From: an uncultured Aliivibrio sp.
Lineage (GTDB): Bacteria > Pseudomonadota > Gammaproteobacteria > Enterobacterales > Vibrionaceae
Length of the DNA: 64,000 nucleotides
Reading direction: 5' to 3'
NCBI RefSeq assembly: GCF_946479765.1
Contig: NZ_CAMLHO010000005.1
Coordinates: forward strand, 1-64,000
Shown here: piece by piece, positions 17,638 to 28,122 of the stretch
Position numbering within the stretch: position 1 is the first letter of the stretch
Layout of the letters: each line of letters starts with the position of its first letter
Translations under genes and position numbers: made by a program
Notes under the pieces: generated by a model
Database searches by the model: none
Seen by the model: the letters and a program-made list of their open reading frames with translations, nothing else
Told to the model about the DNA's origin: nothing

Positions 17638-19620
17638 ATGAAACTCTCTGCTAAACCTGTTTCACTTGCTGTATTAGCTGGCTTAGGCTTACTAACAATT
17701 TCTGGCTGCACACCATCGTCAGTAGATACAAACGAAGTGATTAAATTGCGTGTTGTAGAAACAACAGATATCCATACCAACCTAATGGATTACGATTACT
17801 ACAAAGATAAGCCATCTCAAAAAATTGGTTTAGCACGTACAGCGACACTAGTAAAAGAAGCTCGTGGTGAAGTAGTAAACAGTGTTCTTGTTGATAATGG
17901 TGATTTACTGCAAGGCAGCCCTATGGGCGACTACATGGCAGATAAAGGCATTGAAGCCGGTGAAGTTCACCCCGCATATAAAGCAATGAATCAGTTAGAT
18001 TATGATGCCGCTAACCTAGGTAATCACGAGTTTAATTACGGTTTAGATTTCTTAGCTGAATCTATCAATGATGCTGATTTTCCATACATTAGTGCAAACG
18101 TGTATGACGCAAAAACAAAAGAACATTACTTTACGCCGTACATCATTAAAACGCATAAGTTTAAAGATACCGCTGGTGTAGAGCACGAAATCAAAGTGGG
18201 TTACATTGGTTTTGTTCCACCTCAAATCATGACGTGGGATAAGAAAAACCTTGAAGGCAAAGTCATTGCTCGTGACATTATTGAAACGGCAAATGAACTT
18301 GTTCCTCAAATGAAAGCAGAAGGCGCAGACGTTATTATTGCGATCCCGCACTCTGGTGTTTCAACTGACCCATACAAACAAGGCGAAGAAAACTCAACAT
18401 TTTACTTATCTGAAGTAAACGGTATTGATGCTATTGCATTTGGTCACTCTCACGCCGTCTTCCCTGGTAAAGGTTTCGATGATATGCAAGGTATCGATAA
18501 CCAAAACGGCACCATGAATGGTGTTGCCGCAGTAATGCCTGGCCGCTGGGGTAGCCATGTTGGTGTGATGGATTTAACGCTTGAGCAAAAAGATGGCAAG
18601 TGGGTAGTAGTAAAAGGTCAATCTGAAGCTCGCCCTATCTTTGATAATAAAGAGAAGAAATCATTAGCAGCAGCTGATGAAGGCATTGTTAAAGCACTAG
18701 AAGCAGACCATAAAGGCACGCGTGAATTTGTTAGCCAACCTATTGGTAACGCTGATGACGTGATGTACAGCTTCCTTTCTCTAGTTCAAGACGACCCAAC
18801 CGTTCAAATTGTTAACCTTGCACAAAAAGATTATGTTGAACGTTTCATTCAAGGTGATCCAGATTTAGATGGGATTCCAGTGTTATCTGCTGCTGCGCCA
18901 TTTAAAGCAGGTGGTCGTGGAAATGATCCAACAAACTTCACTGAAGTTGAATCAGGCCAATTAACGTTCCGTAATGCGGCTGATTTATACCTATACCCTA
19001 ATACGCTAGTTGCAATGAAGGTAACAGGTAAAGAAGTCAAAGACTGGCTTGAGTGTTCTGCTGGTCAATTTAAACAAATCGATATCAATAGTACAGCACC
19101 TCAACAGTTAATTGATTGGGATGGCTTCCGTACTTATAACTTTGATGTAATTGATGGCGTTAACTACCAAATTGATGTTACTCAACCTGCTAAATACGAC
19201 GGTGACTGTAAAGTTATTAATGAAGGTTCTGAACGTATTGTTGGCTTAACTTACCAAGGTAAAGCGATTGATATGAAGCAAGACTTCCTTATCGCAACCA
19301 ATAATTACCGAGCTTACAGCAATAAGTTCCCAGGTACTGGTACTGACTTTATCGCTTTTGATTCACCTGATGAAAACCGTACCGTTCTTTCTGGTTACAT
19401 TTCACGTGTAAGTAAAGAAAAAGGACAAGTTAGCCCATCAGCAGACAACAACTGGTCATTTGCTCCGATCCAGAGCAAAACAAAGCTAGATATTCGCTTT
19501 GAAACATCTCCAAGTGACAAAGCGGCACAATTCATCAAAGACAAAGGTCAATATCCGATGAAACGTGTTGCTACTGATGATGTGGGGTTTGCTGTATACA
19601 ACATCGATTTAAGTAAATAA
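17638..19620 (+). CDS. cpdB: CpdB, 2',3'-cyclic-nucleotide 2'-phosphodiesterase / 3'-nucleotidase
   Basis: This periplasmic enzyme hydrolyses 2',3'-cyclic nucleotides and 3'-nucleotides so that the nucleosides can be imported. Metallophosphoesterase motifs are present: [44 protein letters not shown] and [11 protein letters not shown]. The C-terminal 5'-nucleotidase domain has [15 protein letters not shown] and the substrate-binding [19 protein letters not shown] chose the ATG at 17638 because GGAG lies 6 bp upstream; a TTG at 17626 is in frame but unsupported. The N-terminus carries a lipobox (TISGC, Cys about residue 24), so this copy may be a lipoprotein, unlike soluble E. coli CpdB. Confidence 0.92.
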   Translation: MKLSAKPVSLAVLAGLGLLTISGCTPSSVDTNEVIKLRVVETTDIHTNLMDYDYYKDKPSQKIGLARTATLVKEARGEVVNSVLVDNGDLLQGSPMGDYMADKGIEAGEVHPAYKAMNQLDYDAANLGNHEFNYGLDFLAESINDADFPYISANVYDAKTKEHYFTPYIIKTHKFKDTAGVEHEIKVGYIGFVPPQIMTWDKKNLEGKVIARDIIETANELVPQMKAEGADVIIAIPHSGVSTDPYKQGEENSTFYLSEVNGIDAIAFGHSHAVFPGKGFDDMQGIDNQNGTMNGVAAVMPGRWGSHVGVMDLTLEQKDGKWVVVKGQSEARPIFDNKEKKSLAAADEGIVKALEADHKGTREFVSQPIGNADDVMYSFLSLVQDDPTVQIVNLAQKDYVERFIQGDPDLDGIPVLSAAAPFKAGGRGNDPTNFTEVESGQLTFRNAADLYLYPNTLVAMKVTGKEVKDWLECSAGQFKQIDINSTAPQQLIDWDGFRTYNFDVIDGVNYQIDVTQPAKYDGDCKVINEGSERIVGLTYQGKAIDMKQDFLIATNNYRAYSNKFPGTGTDFIAFDSPDENRTVLSGYISRVSKEKGQVSPSADNNWSFAPIQSKTKLDIRFETSPSDKAAQFIKDKGQYPMKRVATDDVGFAVYNIDLSK

Positions 19621-19660
19621 TGAGATCATAATTATTACTTAAACAATAAATTATTTATTA

Positions 19661-19692
19661 ATAGCATGGTTATTTAACCATGCTATTTTTTT
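19661..19692 (+). terminator. Terminator of cpdB
   Basis: ATAGCATGGTTA and TAACCATGCTAT form a perfect 12-bp stem with a two-base loop, followed directly by seven T. Confidence 0.9.
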
Positions 19693-19813
19693 ACATAGTC
19701 CATAACATATTCACAGCTAAACTCCCCGTAAACATATTAATTAAAATAAGTTAATGCTCAATAAAGTTGAAATTGTTATCTTAGTATTTCAATTACGCAC
19801 AGAGAATATCATC

Positions 19814-20266
19814 ATGATCCAATGGCAAAGCATTCCTTTTCATCAATTAACAACCGTTCAGTTATATGAGTTACTCCGCCTGAGAGTCGATGTCTTTGTC
19901 GTTGAACAAACTTGCCCTTACCCAGAATTAGATGGCAAAGACTGTGCTGAAGGTGTGTATCACTTAATCGGTTACATCGACAATAATATCGTAGCTTGTG
20001 CGCGATTACTCCCTGCCGGTATTTCTTATAACAATGTGAGTATTGGCCGTGTTGCGACCAAAGAGAGTGCAAGAGGCAATGGGCTTGGCCATAAATTACT
20101 TTCTGAAGCATTACGTCAATGTGAGCAATTGTGGCCTAATGCGAATATTGAAATTGGAGCTCAAGAACACCTAACCCATTTTTATCAAAATCATGGGTTT
20201 GTAGTAACGTCTGATATGTATTTAGAAGACGATATTCCGCATGTCGATATGCTGTTAGAAAGGTAA
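19814..20266 (+). CDS. elaA: ElaA-like GNAT N-acetyltransferase
   Basis: The protein is a single GNAT domain closely similar to E. coli ElaA: LYELLRLRVDVFVVEQTCPYPELDG at the N-terminus, the acetyl-CoA loop VGRVATKESARGNGLGHKLL-type segment (about residues 75-95), and IGAQEHLTHFYQNHGF near the C-terminus. I chose the ATG at 19814 (150 residues) because it aligns with the ElaA start; the frame is open up to 19754. The substrate is unknown. It lies between the cpdB terminator and the convergent ytfB-like gene, with no operon partner. Confidence 0.85.
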   Translation: MIQWQSIPFHQLTTVQLYELLRLRVDVFVVEQTCPYPELDGKDCAEGVYHLIGYIDNNIVACARLLPAGISYNNVSIGRVATKESARGNGLGHKLLSEALRQCEQLWPNANIEIGAQEHLTHFYQNHGFVVTSDMYLEDDIPHVDMLLER

Positions 20267-20326
20267 CCTTGTATAATCTTTGATGAAGTGCCAGATGCTT
20301 TAACCTAATGGGAATAGGATTAATTA

Positions 20327-20373
20327 TTTTTCCTCTCATGCCACAAGAATGACTTTACGTATAAGAGGAAAAA
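20327..20373. terminator. Possible bidirectional terminator between elaA and the YtfB-like gene
   Basis: TTTTTCCTCT (20327-20336) and AGAGGAAAAA (20364-20373) are exact complements with a 27-nt loop. The long loop makes this a weaker candidate than the other terminators here. Confidence 0.4.
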
Positions 20374-20398
20374 GAGAATAGTCGTTGATTCGTATTAT

Positions 20399-21061
20399 TT
20401 ACTTGCTTCGCCCAAAGTTTCCATCAGACATTCTAAAGAACATAATGGCCTCGCCCTGACGTTCAATCTGAAGAATGTCTAACTCATTTTTTGTATTTAA
20501 TTTAAAGCGGAACAATTGGCCTTTTTTGACGTTGCTTAATGGTTTATCTGCACCTTCAATTTTGACCACTTTATTTAATTCTGTCAGTGATAAATTATTT
20601 TTTCTAAAGATTTGGTACAGCGTATCACCTTTTTGAATTTTGTAATCATGCCATTTTTCAACGCTTTGTTCTGGTGGTGATATTGATGTATCTACTGTCT
20701 TTTCTACCGACTTCACTTCCCTTTTTTCTTGTTCAACCTCATAAAAAGAAAGCGCATCTCTAAGCTCAGTTTCTTGCTCACTTAATCCGTCTAGGTTCAA
20801 ACTAACGCTTTGTCTTTGCATTTCAGGCGCAGGGATCATCGTAGGCTGAATGCTCTCAACCTCTTCTTCTACACCGCTTGGCAATAGAATTAAAACAAAA
20901 GTAACTGGAACTAAAATGCGTAATGCTTTTTGATGAAATTGAGGTAAGCGCTGCCAATAAGGTGAGACTTTTTCTGTAAGAGGCCCGCACTTTTCCTTTA
21001 AGTTAGCCAGTTGCTCAGAAAAATCTGGGCGCTTTATATTCATTTTTTTCTTTTTATTCAT
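20399..21061 (-). CDS. YtfB/OapA-like cell-envelope protein with LysM-like domain
   Basis: A basic cytoplasmic N-terminus (OapA_N-like, about 1-45) is followed by one membrane helix (about 47-63, ILVPVTFVLILLPSG), a charged linker, and a C-terminal LysM-like OapA domain (about 135-215) with HDYKIQKGDTLYQIFRKNNLSL. E. coli YtfB has the same architecture, binds glycan strands and localises to the division site; I infer the same role. The gene is divergent from fklB, exactly as ytfB is in E. coli. A second ATG at 21043 is a possible start. The 220-residue length fits the family. Confidence 0.8.
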   Translation of the reverse strand: MNKKKKMNIKRPDFSEQLANLKEKCGPLTEKVSPYWQRLPQFHQKALRILVPVTFVLILLPSGVEEEVESIQPTMIPAPEMQRQSVSLNLDGLSEQETELRDALSFYEVEQEKREVKSVEKTVDTSISPPEQSVEKWHDYKIQKGDTLYQIFRKNNLSLTELNKVVKIEGADKPLSNVKKGQLFRFKLNTKNELDILQIERQGEAIMFFRMSDGNFGRSK

Positions 21062-21200
21062 GCCATCGCCTCATGCGAAACTGGTGAGCTCACATTTTAT
21101 TCTAATATCAGAGTGCAAAGAAGTACAAAAGTTTACCTTAAGCTTAGATCTCTGTATCCTTTATGCCTTCGTTTATACCATATAAAGAAAGAGAGACAGC

Positions 21201-21821
21201 ATGTCTGAAGTTAAATTAGAAACAGTAGAGCAAAAAGCAAGCTACGGTATTGGTCTTCAAATGGGCCAACAACTTGCACAATCTGGTCTTGAAGGCCTAA
21301 ACGTTGCAGCTATAGCTAAAGGCATCGCAACTTCACTAACTGGCGACATGCCAGAAATCGAAGTTGACGCTATCAACGAAGCGCTTCAAGCACTTCACAT
21401 GCGTGCTGAAGAAGCTCGTGCTGAAGCATCTAAAGCAGCGGCAGCTGACGGCGAAACGTTCCTAGCTGATAACGCGCTTCGTTCAGAAGTAACTGTACTT
21501 GAATCTGGTCTTCAATATGAAGTACTAACTGTAGGTACTGGTGAGATTCCAACTTCTGATAAAACAGTACGTGTTCATTACCACGGTATGCTAACTGACG
21601 GTACAGTATTTGACAGCTCTGTAGATCGCGGTCAACCTGCTGAATTCCCAGTAACTGGCGTTATCGCTGGTTGGGTTGAAGCTCTTCAACTAATGCCTGT
21701 AGGTTCTAAGTGGAAGCTTTCTATCCCACAAGACCTAGCATACGGTGAGCGTGGCGCTGGCGCTGCAATTCCTCCATATGCTGCACTAGTATTTGAAGTA
21801 GAACTACTAGACATTATTTAA
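21201..21821 (+). CDS. fklB: FklB, FKBP22-type peptidyl-prolyl isomerase
   Basis: It catalyses proline isomerisation. An N-terminal dimerisation domain (about residues 1-90, SYGIGLQMGQQLAQSG) leads by a long Ala/Glu-rich helix into the FKBP domain (about 110-206). The binding-pocket residues are seen in VHYHGMLTDGTVFDSSVDRG, VIAGWVEALQLMPVGSKW and IPPYAALVFEVELL. No signal peptide is present, so it is cytoplasmic. The 206-residue length equals E. coli FklB. Codon use is strongly biased towards preferred codons, suggesting high expression. A strong terminator follows. Confidence 0.93.
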   Translation: MSEVKLETVEQKASYGIGLQMGQQLAQSGLEGLNVAAIAKGIATSLTGDMPEIEVDAINEALQALHMRAEEARAEASKAAAADGETFLADNALRSEVTVLESGLQYEVLTVGTGEIPTSDKTVRVHYHGMLTDGTVFDSSVDRGQPAEFPVTGVIAGWVEALQLMPVGSKWKLSIPQDLAYGERGAGAAIPPYAALVFEVELLDII

Positions 21822-21854
21822 TCTTTCTCAAAAAAGAGTAAATAATAAAATTAG

Positions 21855-21885
21855 AAAGCGATGCCTATAGGTATCGCTTTTTTTT
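21855..21885 (+). terminator. Terminator of fklB
   Basis: AAAGCGATGCC and GGTATCGCTTT pair around TATA with one wobble, followed by eight T. Confidence 0.9.
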
Positions 21886-21945
21886 ATGTCATACTCTAGT
21901 TGTCGTGTTAAAAAAACAATATCATTATGTTAAAAGGAAATAACA

Positions 21946-22413
21946 ATGAAAAAGACTCTTATTTTATCGACTTTAGCGATTGCTCTTACTGCTGCTGCAC
22001 CGGCTAATGCCTTCTTATCTAGCTTATTTGGGGGTGGCGATGATGAAGCAAAAACAGAGCAAGCAACGTCTTCAAACCCTCTTGTTGGTATGTTGACAGA
22101 TAACTTAGGTATTTCTGCCGATCAAGCAGCTGGTGGTGCTGGAGCATTACTCGCTATGGCTGGTAATGGTTTATCAAGCTCTGAAAGCTCTGAACTAAAT
22201 AGTATGGTTCCTGGCCTTGAGTCTCTAACTGGTGCTATCCCTGGTGGGCTAGGCGGTATGATTTCAAACATGGACAGTGTTAAAACTGCATTTTCTGCTC
22301 TAGGTCTAGATCCTGCTCTTATTTCAAAATTCACCCCATTAATTACTCAATACCTAACATCACAAGACGCAAGCTCAGGCCTGCTTGATTCTCTGACTTC
22401 ATTATGGAAATAA
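21946..22413 (+). CDS. DUF2780 secreted protein
   Basis: A signal peptide (about 22 residues, cleaved near ANA) leads into a small, Gly/Ser/Ala-rich, mostly helical protein of 155 residues. The DUF2780 hallmarks are the repeated short helices NPLVGMLTDNLGISADQAAGGAGALL and FSALGLDPALISKFTPLITQYL. The N-terminal mature end FLSSLFGGGDD is flexible. Vibrio members are called VcgC/VcgE in some annotations. I know no function. AAAGGAAA precedes the ATG. It has its own terminator, shared with cysH. Confidence 0.75.
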   Translation: MKKTLILSTLAIALTAAAPANAFLSSLFGGGDDEAKTEQATSSNPLVGMLTDNLGISADQAAGGAGALLAMAGNGLSSSESSELNSMVPGLESLTGAIPGGLGGMISNMDSVKTAFSALGLDPALISKFTPLITQYLTSQDASSGLLDSLTSLWK

Positions 22414-22433
22414 TTTCTTTTTAAGAGAAATAA

Positions 22434-22463
22434 AAAAAGACAGTGAATAATCGCTGTCTTTTT
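22434..22463. terminator. Bidirectional terminator between the DUF2780 gene and cysH
   Basis: AAAAAGACAGTG and CGCTGTCTTTTT form a 12-bp stem with one wobble and a six-base loop; A-rich and T-rich flanks suit both strands. Confidence 0.85.
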
Positions 22464-22489
22464 ATTTTTATCAACGATAGAAAGAAAAA

Positions 22490-23251
22490 TTAAATTCCAG
22501 AGCCTTCCGCTTCTGCATCATCTTCATGTAAGCCACATTCACGTTTTAATCCAAAAAATCGAGTGTCTTCTTCTTTCATTCCCGGTTCCCATTTCTGAGT
22601 TGTATGTGTATCACCAACAGACAAATATCCTTCCTCTCTCAATGGATGGTAAGGCAGCCCTTTTTCTTCTAGGTAATAATGCACATCTTTATTACTCCAG
22701 TCGATCACAGGTAAAAATTTAAATACCCCATTTTGAATACTTAAAATCGGCAAATGTGAACGAGAAGAAGATTGATCGCGTCGTAAACCAGAGAACCAAA
22801 TACTCACTTCTAGTTGGTCCAACGCTCTTCTCATCGGCTGAACTTTATTTAAACGGTTATAATGTTTAAGTCCATCGACACCCTGCTCCCATAACTTTCC
22901 ATAGCGTGCTTCTTGCCACATGGGAGTTTTATCTGCTGTAAATACTTGTAAATTCAAATTAAGCCGTTTTGTTAGCTCATCAATAAATTGGTACGTCTCA
23001 GGAAAAAGATACCCAGTGTCCGTTAAAATCACAGGAGTATCAGACTTAACGTCCGTGACTAATTGCAACATTACCGCGGCCTGAATTCCAAAGCTTGAAG
23101 AAACTGCTGGTTTACCTTCTAGATTATCTAAAGCCCAAGAAACTCGCTCTTGAGCCGTTAGTTTTTCAAGCTCGGTATTAATTTCAGCTAAGCGTAAAAT
23201 TTGCTCGACTTTATTTAATGACAGCAGCTCTGACAGTTGCAATTTAGGCAT
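22490..23251 (-). CDS. cysH: CysH, PAPS reductase
   Basis: It reduces PAPS to sulfite with thioredoxin. The PP-loop variant [13 protein letters not shown] is near residues 52-64. The C-terminal catalytic motif [10 protein letters not shown] (Cys about residue 239) is present. There are no extra cysteine pairs of the Fe-S type, so it is the PAPS-specific, enterobacterial form; this fits the presence of CysC. It overlaps the end of cysI by 8 bp and is last in cysJ-cysI-cysH. Confidence 0.95.
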   Translation of the reverse strand: MPKLQLSELLSLNKVEQILRLAEINTELEKLTAQERVSWALDNLEGKPAVSSSFGIQAAVMLQLVTDVKSDTPVILTDTGYLFPETYQFIDELTKRLNLNLQVFTADKTPMWQEARYGKLWEQGVDGLKHYNRLNKVQPMRRALDQLEVSIWFSGLRRDQSSSRSHLPILSIQNGVFKFLPVIDWSNKDVHYYLEEKGLPYHPLREEGYLSVGDTHTTQKWEPGMKEEDTRFFGLKRECGLHEDDAEAEGSGI

Positions 23252-24974
23252 AAAAGTCCCTTTTTGATACTTTCACTTCATCCACAATTCCGGCTCGAAT
23301 GGTAAAATCACCAAAGCCTTCATTCTCTTGACGCTCAGTTGCCCAACGACCAACCAATTCATCAATCTCTGATAAGATTTGGCGATCCGTTATATTTTCT
23401 TTGTACATTTTAGGAACACGAGTACCACTGCGATTACCGCCTAAATGGAAATTATAACGACCCGGTGCTTTACCGATTAAACCAATCTCAGCAAGCATTG
23501 CTCGACCGCACCCATTAGGGCATCCCGTCACTCGGAAAATAATATTCTCGTCTTCTGGCAAATTATGTTTTTTCAGCACACCTTCAATCTCTGTGACAAA
23601 TTCAGGAAGGAAACGTTCTGCTTCTGCCATCGCTAATGGACAAGTAGGAAAAGCCACACACGCCATTGAGTTTTTACGTTGCTCTGAATGCCCATCATCA
23701 ATTAAGCCATGCTCTCGAGCAATTTGCTCTATCTGATCTTTTTGCTCAGCAGGCACGCCAGCAACAATTAAGTTTTGATTGGCTGTCATTCTAAAATCAC
23801 CTTGGTGGATCTTAGCAATCTCAGCAACACCGGTTTTTAATGGCTTACCCGGGTAATCTAATAAACGACCATTTTCGATAAATAATGCAAGGTGGTGCTT
23901 ACCATCAATACCATCTACCCAACCAATTCGATCACCACGTTCTGTTAACTCATAAGGACGGCTTTCTTCAAATTGAATACCTGCACGTTTTTCGACTTCA
24001 GCTTTAAAGACATCAACACCAACACGATCTAATGTGTATTTTGTTTTTGCATTTTTACGATTTGAACGGTTACCCCAATCACGCTGAGTGGTTACCACTG
24101 CCGCCGCCACTTCTAATGTTTTTTCTAATGGCACAAAACCAAAGTCATCCGCTTTACGAGGATAAGTGGCGGTATCACCGTGCGTCATCGCAAGGCCTCC
24201 ACCAACAAGTACATTAAAACCAACTAATTTGCCGTTATCTGCAATGGCAATGAAATTCAAATCATTAGCATGAACATCTACATCATTTTGTGGTGGAATA
24301 ACTACGGTAGTTTTAAATTTACGAGGAAGATAATTACTGCCTAAAATAGGCTCTTCATCTGTGGTTTCTAATTTTTCACCATCCAACCAGATCTCAGCAT
24401 ACGCACGAGTTTTTGGTAATAAATGTTCACTGATTTTTTTTGCCCATTCATACGCTTCTTGATGTAATTCAGATTCCACCGGATTGGTCGTACACAATAC
24501 ATTTCGGTTTACATCACCCGCAGTTGCAATCGAATCAATGCCAATGCTATTCAATGTTTGATGCATTAATTTAATGTTTGGCTTTAATACACCGTGAAAC
24601 TGAAAGGTTTGACGTGTAGTTAAACGTAAGCTGCCATACGATGTATTTTCTTCGGCAAATTTATCAATCGCCAACCACTGTTTTGGCGTAATTATTCCAC
24701 CCGGCATACGTGCGCGAAGCATTACGTTATGCAAAGGTTCTAATTTCTGTTTTGCACGCTCAGCTCGAATATCTCGGTCATCTTGCTGATACATGCCGTG
24801 AAAGCGGATCAATTGAAAATTATCGTTGGTAAAACCGCCCGTAATGCGATCCTGAAGATCCTCTACGATCGTGCCTCGAAGATTTTTACTTTCACGCTTT
24901 AGACGCTCGTTATCCGCTAATGGGCCAAGTTCTGTGCCTGATAAGATTGTTTTTACTGCAATTTGTTCGCTCAT
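23244..24974 (-). CDS. cysI: CysI, sulfite reductase hemoprotein beta subunit
   Basis: It reduces sulfite to sulfide with six electrons from CysJ. The cysteines that hold the 4Fe-4S cluster and siroheme lie in [10 protein letters not shown] and [10 protein letters not shown] (roughly residues 440-490). The substrate-site basic segments [15 protein letters not shown] and [15 protein letters not shown] are present in the N-terminal half. The 576-residue length is normal. Start and stop overlap the neighbouring genes (1 bp with cysJ, 8 bp with cysH), which suggests coupled translation. Confidence 0.96.
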   Translation of the reverse strand: MSEQIAVKTILSGTELGPLADNERLKRESKNLRGTIVEDLQDRITGGFTNDNFQLIRFHGMYQQDDRDIRAERAKQKLEPLHNVMLRARMPGGIITPKQWLAIDKFAEENTSYGSLRLTTRQTFQFHGVLKPNIKLMHQTLNSIGIDSIATAGDVNRNVLCTTNPVESELHQEAYEWAKKISEHLLPKTRAYAEIWLDGEKLETTDEEPILGSNYLPRKFKTTVVIPPQNDVDVHANDLNFIAIADNGKLVGFNVLVGGGLAMTHGDTATYPRKADDFGFVPLEKTLEVAAAVVTTQRDWGNRSNRKNAKTKYTLDRVGVDVFKAEVEKRAGIQFEESRPYELTERGDRIGWVDGIDGKHHLALFIENGRLLDYPGKPLKTGVAEIAKIHQGDFRMTANQNLIVAGVPAEQKDQIEQIAREHGLIDDGHSEQRKNSMACVAFPTCPLAMAEAERFLPEFVTEIEGVLKKHNLPEDENIIFRVTGCPNGCGRAMLAEIGLIGKAPGRYNFHLGGNRSGTRVPKMYKENITDRQILSEIDELVGRWATERQENEGFGDFTIRAGIVDEVKVSKRDFYA

Positions 24975-26815
24975 TAGTACACATCCCTTTGGTAACGTTT
25001 CGCCTTACGCAGATCATTTACAAATTGCTCTGCTTCTTCTCTGTTCTTTTTACCTTGCTGCTCAACAATCGTAATTAACGCTTCATGCACATCTTTCGCC
25101 ATGCGAGTGGCATCACCACAGACATAAATATAAGCGCCATCTTGCAGCCACTGCCACACTTGAATTGAATGCTCTAATATACGATGTTGCACATAGACTT
25201 TTTCTTGTTGATCACGACTGAACGCCACATCTAATTGATTTATAACGCCTGATTTCAGGTATTTCTGCCATTCAACTTGATATAAGAAATCTTGCGTAAA
25301 GGTTCTATCACCAAAGAATAACCAGTTCTTACCTTTTGCATTACGGTTGTCACGCTCTTGTACAAATGAGCGGAATGGAGCGATACCCGTACCAGGACCA
25401 ATCATGATCACAGGGGCATTATCATCTTGAGGAAGTTTGAAATTATTATTGTGTTCAATAAATATTTTTACTTCATGACCCTCTTCTAAACGATGAGATA
25501 GGAAACTAGAAGCACCACCAAATCGAGTATCATCACCTTGTTGGTATTCAACAACAGCAACTGTTAAATGCACTTCTTCATCCACTTCTGTTTGGCTTGA
25601 AGCAATAGAATATAAACGAGGAGTTAGACGGCGAAGTAAACCTACTAGTTGCTCTGCCGTTAATTTAGTTTTCTTTTCTGATAACAGATCAATGACTTGA
25701 GTATTGCCAGCGTATTGACGTAATTTATCTTTGTCTTGAACTAACTTCTCTAACTTTTTACTGCCTGATAGCTCTGAAAACTTGCTGACTTGCTGTGGAT
25801 TTGCTGATGTGATTTCGTATTTTTCAATTAAGGCTTTTTGAAGAGATATTGACTCTCCATCAACATCAACTTGCTCTTCACCTTTTAATCCAACTTGCTT
25901 TAAAACTGCAGTGACTAATTTCAGGCTATTTTCAAACCACACACCTAATGCATCACCCGGCTGATAAGTTAATCCTGAATCTTCAAGATCAATTTCAATA
26001 TGGCGAACATCTTTACCTGAATCTCGACCTGTAATTTTTTGGCTTGTTAATAAGGTAGCCGTATATGGATTTTGTTTTGAATATTGCGAAGTAGCGTGCG
26101 CCGCTTGACCAACAGGTAATTGCACTACCTGTCCATTTTTAGACTCATTATATGTTGATAAGGTTTCTTTTATTTTCTCTAATGCTTGTTTACGCCACTT
26201 TGCGGCTGGCGCTTCATAATCAACATCAAGATCGATACGCTCAATAAATGGCGTCGCGCCTTTCTTAGATAAATACGCATCAAAATCTTTACCTGTTTGG
26301 CAGAAAAATTCGTAGCTTGAATCACCTAAACCAATGACTGCGTAGTTTAAATTATCTAATTTTGGGGCTTTTTTAGATTGAAGAAATTCATGTAATTCAA
26401 TGGCATTATCCGGCGCTTCGCCTTCACCATTGGTCGATGCGACAATAATAACGTGAGTTTCTTTGGCAAGGTTTTTACCTTTATAATCACTCGCATCAAA
26501 CAGCTCAACACTAATTCCAGAAGCCGATGCTTCTTCTTTTAATGCTTCAGCAACGCCTTTAGCATTACCTGTTTGTGAGGCATAAATAATTGATAACTTA
26601 CCTACAGGCTCACTTGATACCGCCTCTGCGGCTTGGCTAATTGGTTGTGTTGTACCAGACGTTTGGCTGACACCCCAAAAATAACCACTTACCCAAGCAA
26701 GTTGTTGTGAAGATAATTCTGAAGCCGCTAGCTGTAATTGACCTATTTGTTGATCATTAAGTGGGCTAGCGAGTGCGGAGAGTTCCTTTAATAACATGAC
26801 GACATCCCTATTCAT
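24974..26815 (-). CDS. cysJ: CysJ, sulfite reductase flavoprotein alpha subunit
   Basis: It passes electrons from NADPH through FAD and FMN to CysI. Domains in order are flavodoxin (about residues 75-210, [17 protein letters not shown]), a connecting and FAD-binding domain (about 250-450, RLYSIASSQ), and an NADPH-binding domain ([30 protein letters not shown]). It ends in the usual aromatic QRDVY. The 613-residue length is close to that of the E. coli protein. It is first in the operon. The 115-bp gap upstream should contain the CysB-dependent promoter; I did not find an unambiguous site. Confidence 0.95.
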   Translation of the reverse strand: MNRDVVMLLKELSALASPLNDQQIGQLQLAASELSSQQLAWVSGYFWGVSQTSGTTQPISQAAEAVSSEPVGKLSIIYASQTGNAKGVAEALKEEASASGISVELFDASDYKGKNLAKETHVIIVASTNGEGEAPDNAIELHEFLQSKKAPKLDNLNYAVIGLGDSSYEFFCQTGKDFDAYLSKKGATPFIERIDLDVDYEAPAAKWRKQALEKIKETLSTYNESKNGQVVQLPVGQAAHATSQYSKQNPYTATLLTSQKITGRDSGKDVRHIEIDLEDSGLTYQPGDALGVWFENSLKLVTAVLKQVGLKGEEQVDVDGESISLQKALIEKYEITSANPQQVSKFSELSGSKKLEKLVQDKDKLRQYAGNTQVIDLLSEKKTKLTAEQLVGLLRRLTPRLYSIASSQTEVDEEVHLTVAVVEYQQGDDTRFGGASSFLSHRLEEGHEVKIFIEHNNNFKLPQDDNAPVIMIGPGTGIAPFRSFVQERDNRNAKGKNWLFFGDRTFTQDFLYQVEWQKYLKSGVINQLDVAFSRDQQEKVYVQHRILEHSIQVWQWLQDGAYIYVCGDATRMAKDVHEALITIVEQQGKKNREEAEQFVNDLRKAKRYQRDVY

Positions 26816-26930
26816 TGCGTCATATTAGATTAGCGACTCTTTTCTATAACAAGAAAGAATAGATAGGTATGTTTTATAACTTTTTGGAAGAAAGAAATGT
26901 TTGCGTTACGTAATTTATACCGAAAACAAG

Positions 26931-27161
26931 TTAATCATTAATCCTGACTTGATTGAATCCAACCGCTAACGCACTCTTTGAAGCCAATTCTAAATCCCTA
27001 TATTTCATCTCACCTCCCTTCATATCGGTAAGTAAAACAAGGCCTCCACGCACATGGCGAAATTCGACAATCCAAGAGCCCTCAACCATTGCTGACTCAA
27101 TAACAGCTTCAACAAGCTGATCTTCTTGGTACATCAATTTTAATTCACTTAATGTCGTCAT
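26931..27161 (-). CDS. Small conserved-looking protein, unknown
   Basis: A 76-residue soluble protein starts at the ATG at 27161, which has AAGGA 7 bp upstream; the longer frame to 27269 would add a hydrophobic stretch without a ribosome site. The sequence shows an acidic N-terminal helix (LSELKLMYQEDQLVEAVIESAM), two or three beta strands around WIVEFRHVRGGLVLLTDMKG and a C-terminal helix-strand with DLELASKSALAVGFNQVRI. I do not recognise the family. It lies between cysJ and an outer-membrane barrel gene on the same strand. Codon use looks native. Confidence 0.65.
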   Translation of the reverse strand: MTTLSELKLMYQEDQLVEAVIESAMVEGSWIVEFRHVRGGLVLLTDMKGGEMKYRDLELASKSALAVGFNQVRIND

Positions 27162-27302
27162 AACTGCATCCTTACCAAATATGAATATCATAGTAATATC
27201 CATTATATAAGAATGGTCAATGATCGACGATTGAGCAAATTTTAAATAAAAAAATAGCGACTCAGTCATCTGCGTCGCTATCTTAACGATATTAATTATT
27301 GA

Positions 27303-28004
27303 CTAGAAATCAAATGACAAACCGCCGAACCAACCGTCAACCATGACATTTGCTTCGTTACTATCAAAGCCTTCGAAATAGCCAAACTCATGATCCATTA
27401 CGCGATAACCGAGTTTAAACTCAACATCTACGGCATCAACAGGAAGGATATATTTAACCCCCGCTTGGCCATCCATAGTTCGAGTATCACTGCTGCTACC
27501 AAAATCATATTGACCAAAAATGTGGAAGTTTGTGTTTGGAATGTGCATAGATGCATCGGCATACATGTTCATTGCGGTTTCGCTAAAGCTTTGATTTGCA
27601 GGTTGAGCTGGATCTGTAGAAACAGAACCACCTTTATTAAACTCGCCATTAGCAAATTGCGTTAACGTTAAACCAACATCAAACTGCAAACCATTAGTGT
27701 CTAATAATTTGTAGTAACCCGTATAATCGATTTGATCGTATTCAAAGCGATCAGCCTTTACTGGGGTATAACGTACTTTTACATTTGGTATATACGCAAA
27801 TGGATGTTCAAAAGCTATCGAGAACGCTTGTGATGCATCTACATCATTGTTACGTATTGCGCCCTCTTTAGATCCCACTTTTGCATCAGGGAACCACGCA
27901 TCAATCTCAACTTTAGTAGTAAATTCCTTCTCTGTTGAATGTGCAGGTAGTGCCAATACTAAGGCAGCCGAAGCAACAACAGCGGTAAGGGATAGTTTGT
28001 TCAT
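27303..28004 (-). CDS. TIGR04219-family outer membrane beta-barrel protein
   Basis: The 233-residue precursor has a signal peptide of about 23 residues (ending AHS). Alternating hydrophobic strands follow and the protein ends in LSFDF, with the terminal Phe recognised by the Bam complex. The layout matches TIGR04219 small barrels of Vibrio and relatives, whose members start with KVEIDAWFPDAKVG-like sequence. Eight strands or so can be drawn. The function is unknown. A small dyad (AATAAAC/GTTTATT, about 28046-28068) lies upstream and may be an operator or the dusA terminator. Confidence 0.78.
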   Translation of the reverse strand: MNKLSLTAVVASAALVLALPAHSTEKEFTTKVEIDAWFPDAKVGSKEGAIRNNDVDASQAFSIAFEHPFAYIPNVKVRYTPVKADRFEYDQIDYTGYYKLLDTNGLQFDVGLTLTQFANGEFNKGGSVSTDPAQPANQSFSETAMNMYADASMHIPNTNFHIFGQYDFGSSSDTRTMDGQAGVKYILPVDAVDVEFKLGYRVMDHEFGYFEGFDSNEANVMVDGWFGGLSFDF

Positions 28005-28122
28005 GCGTAGTCTCCATTTGCGACGCTATGTGGTTCATCTGCGGTCATAATAAACGATCTGGTTTATTTATGTACTCTTCTTTTTCTTTCTATATAAAAC
28101 TTATTAGCTCAATATCAAAAGC

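Noticed and set aside
27162..27269. Longer N-terminus for the 76-residue unknown protein
   Set aside because: The extra 36 residues include a hydrophobic stretch in AT-rich promoter-like DNA and have no ribosome site, while the ATG at 27161 has AAGGA at good distance.
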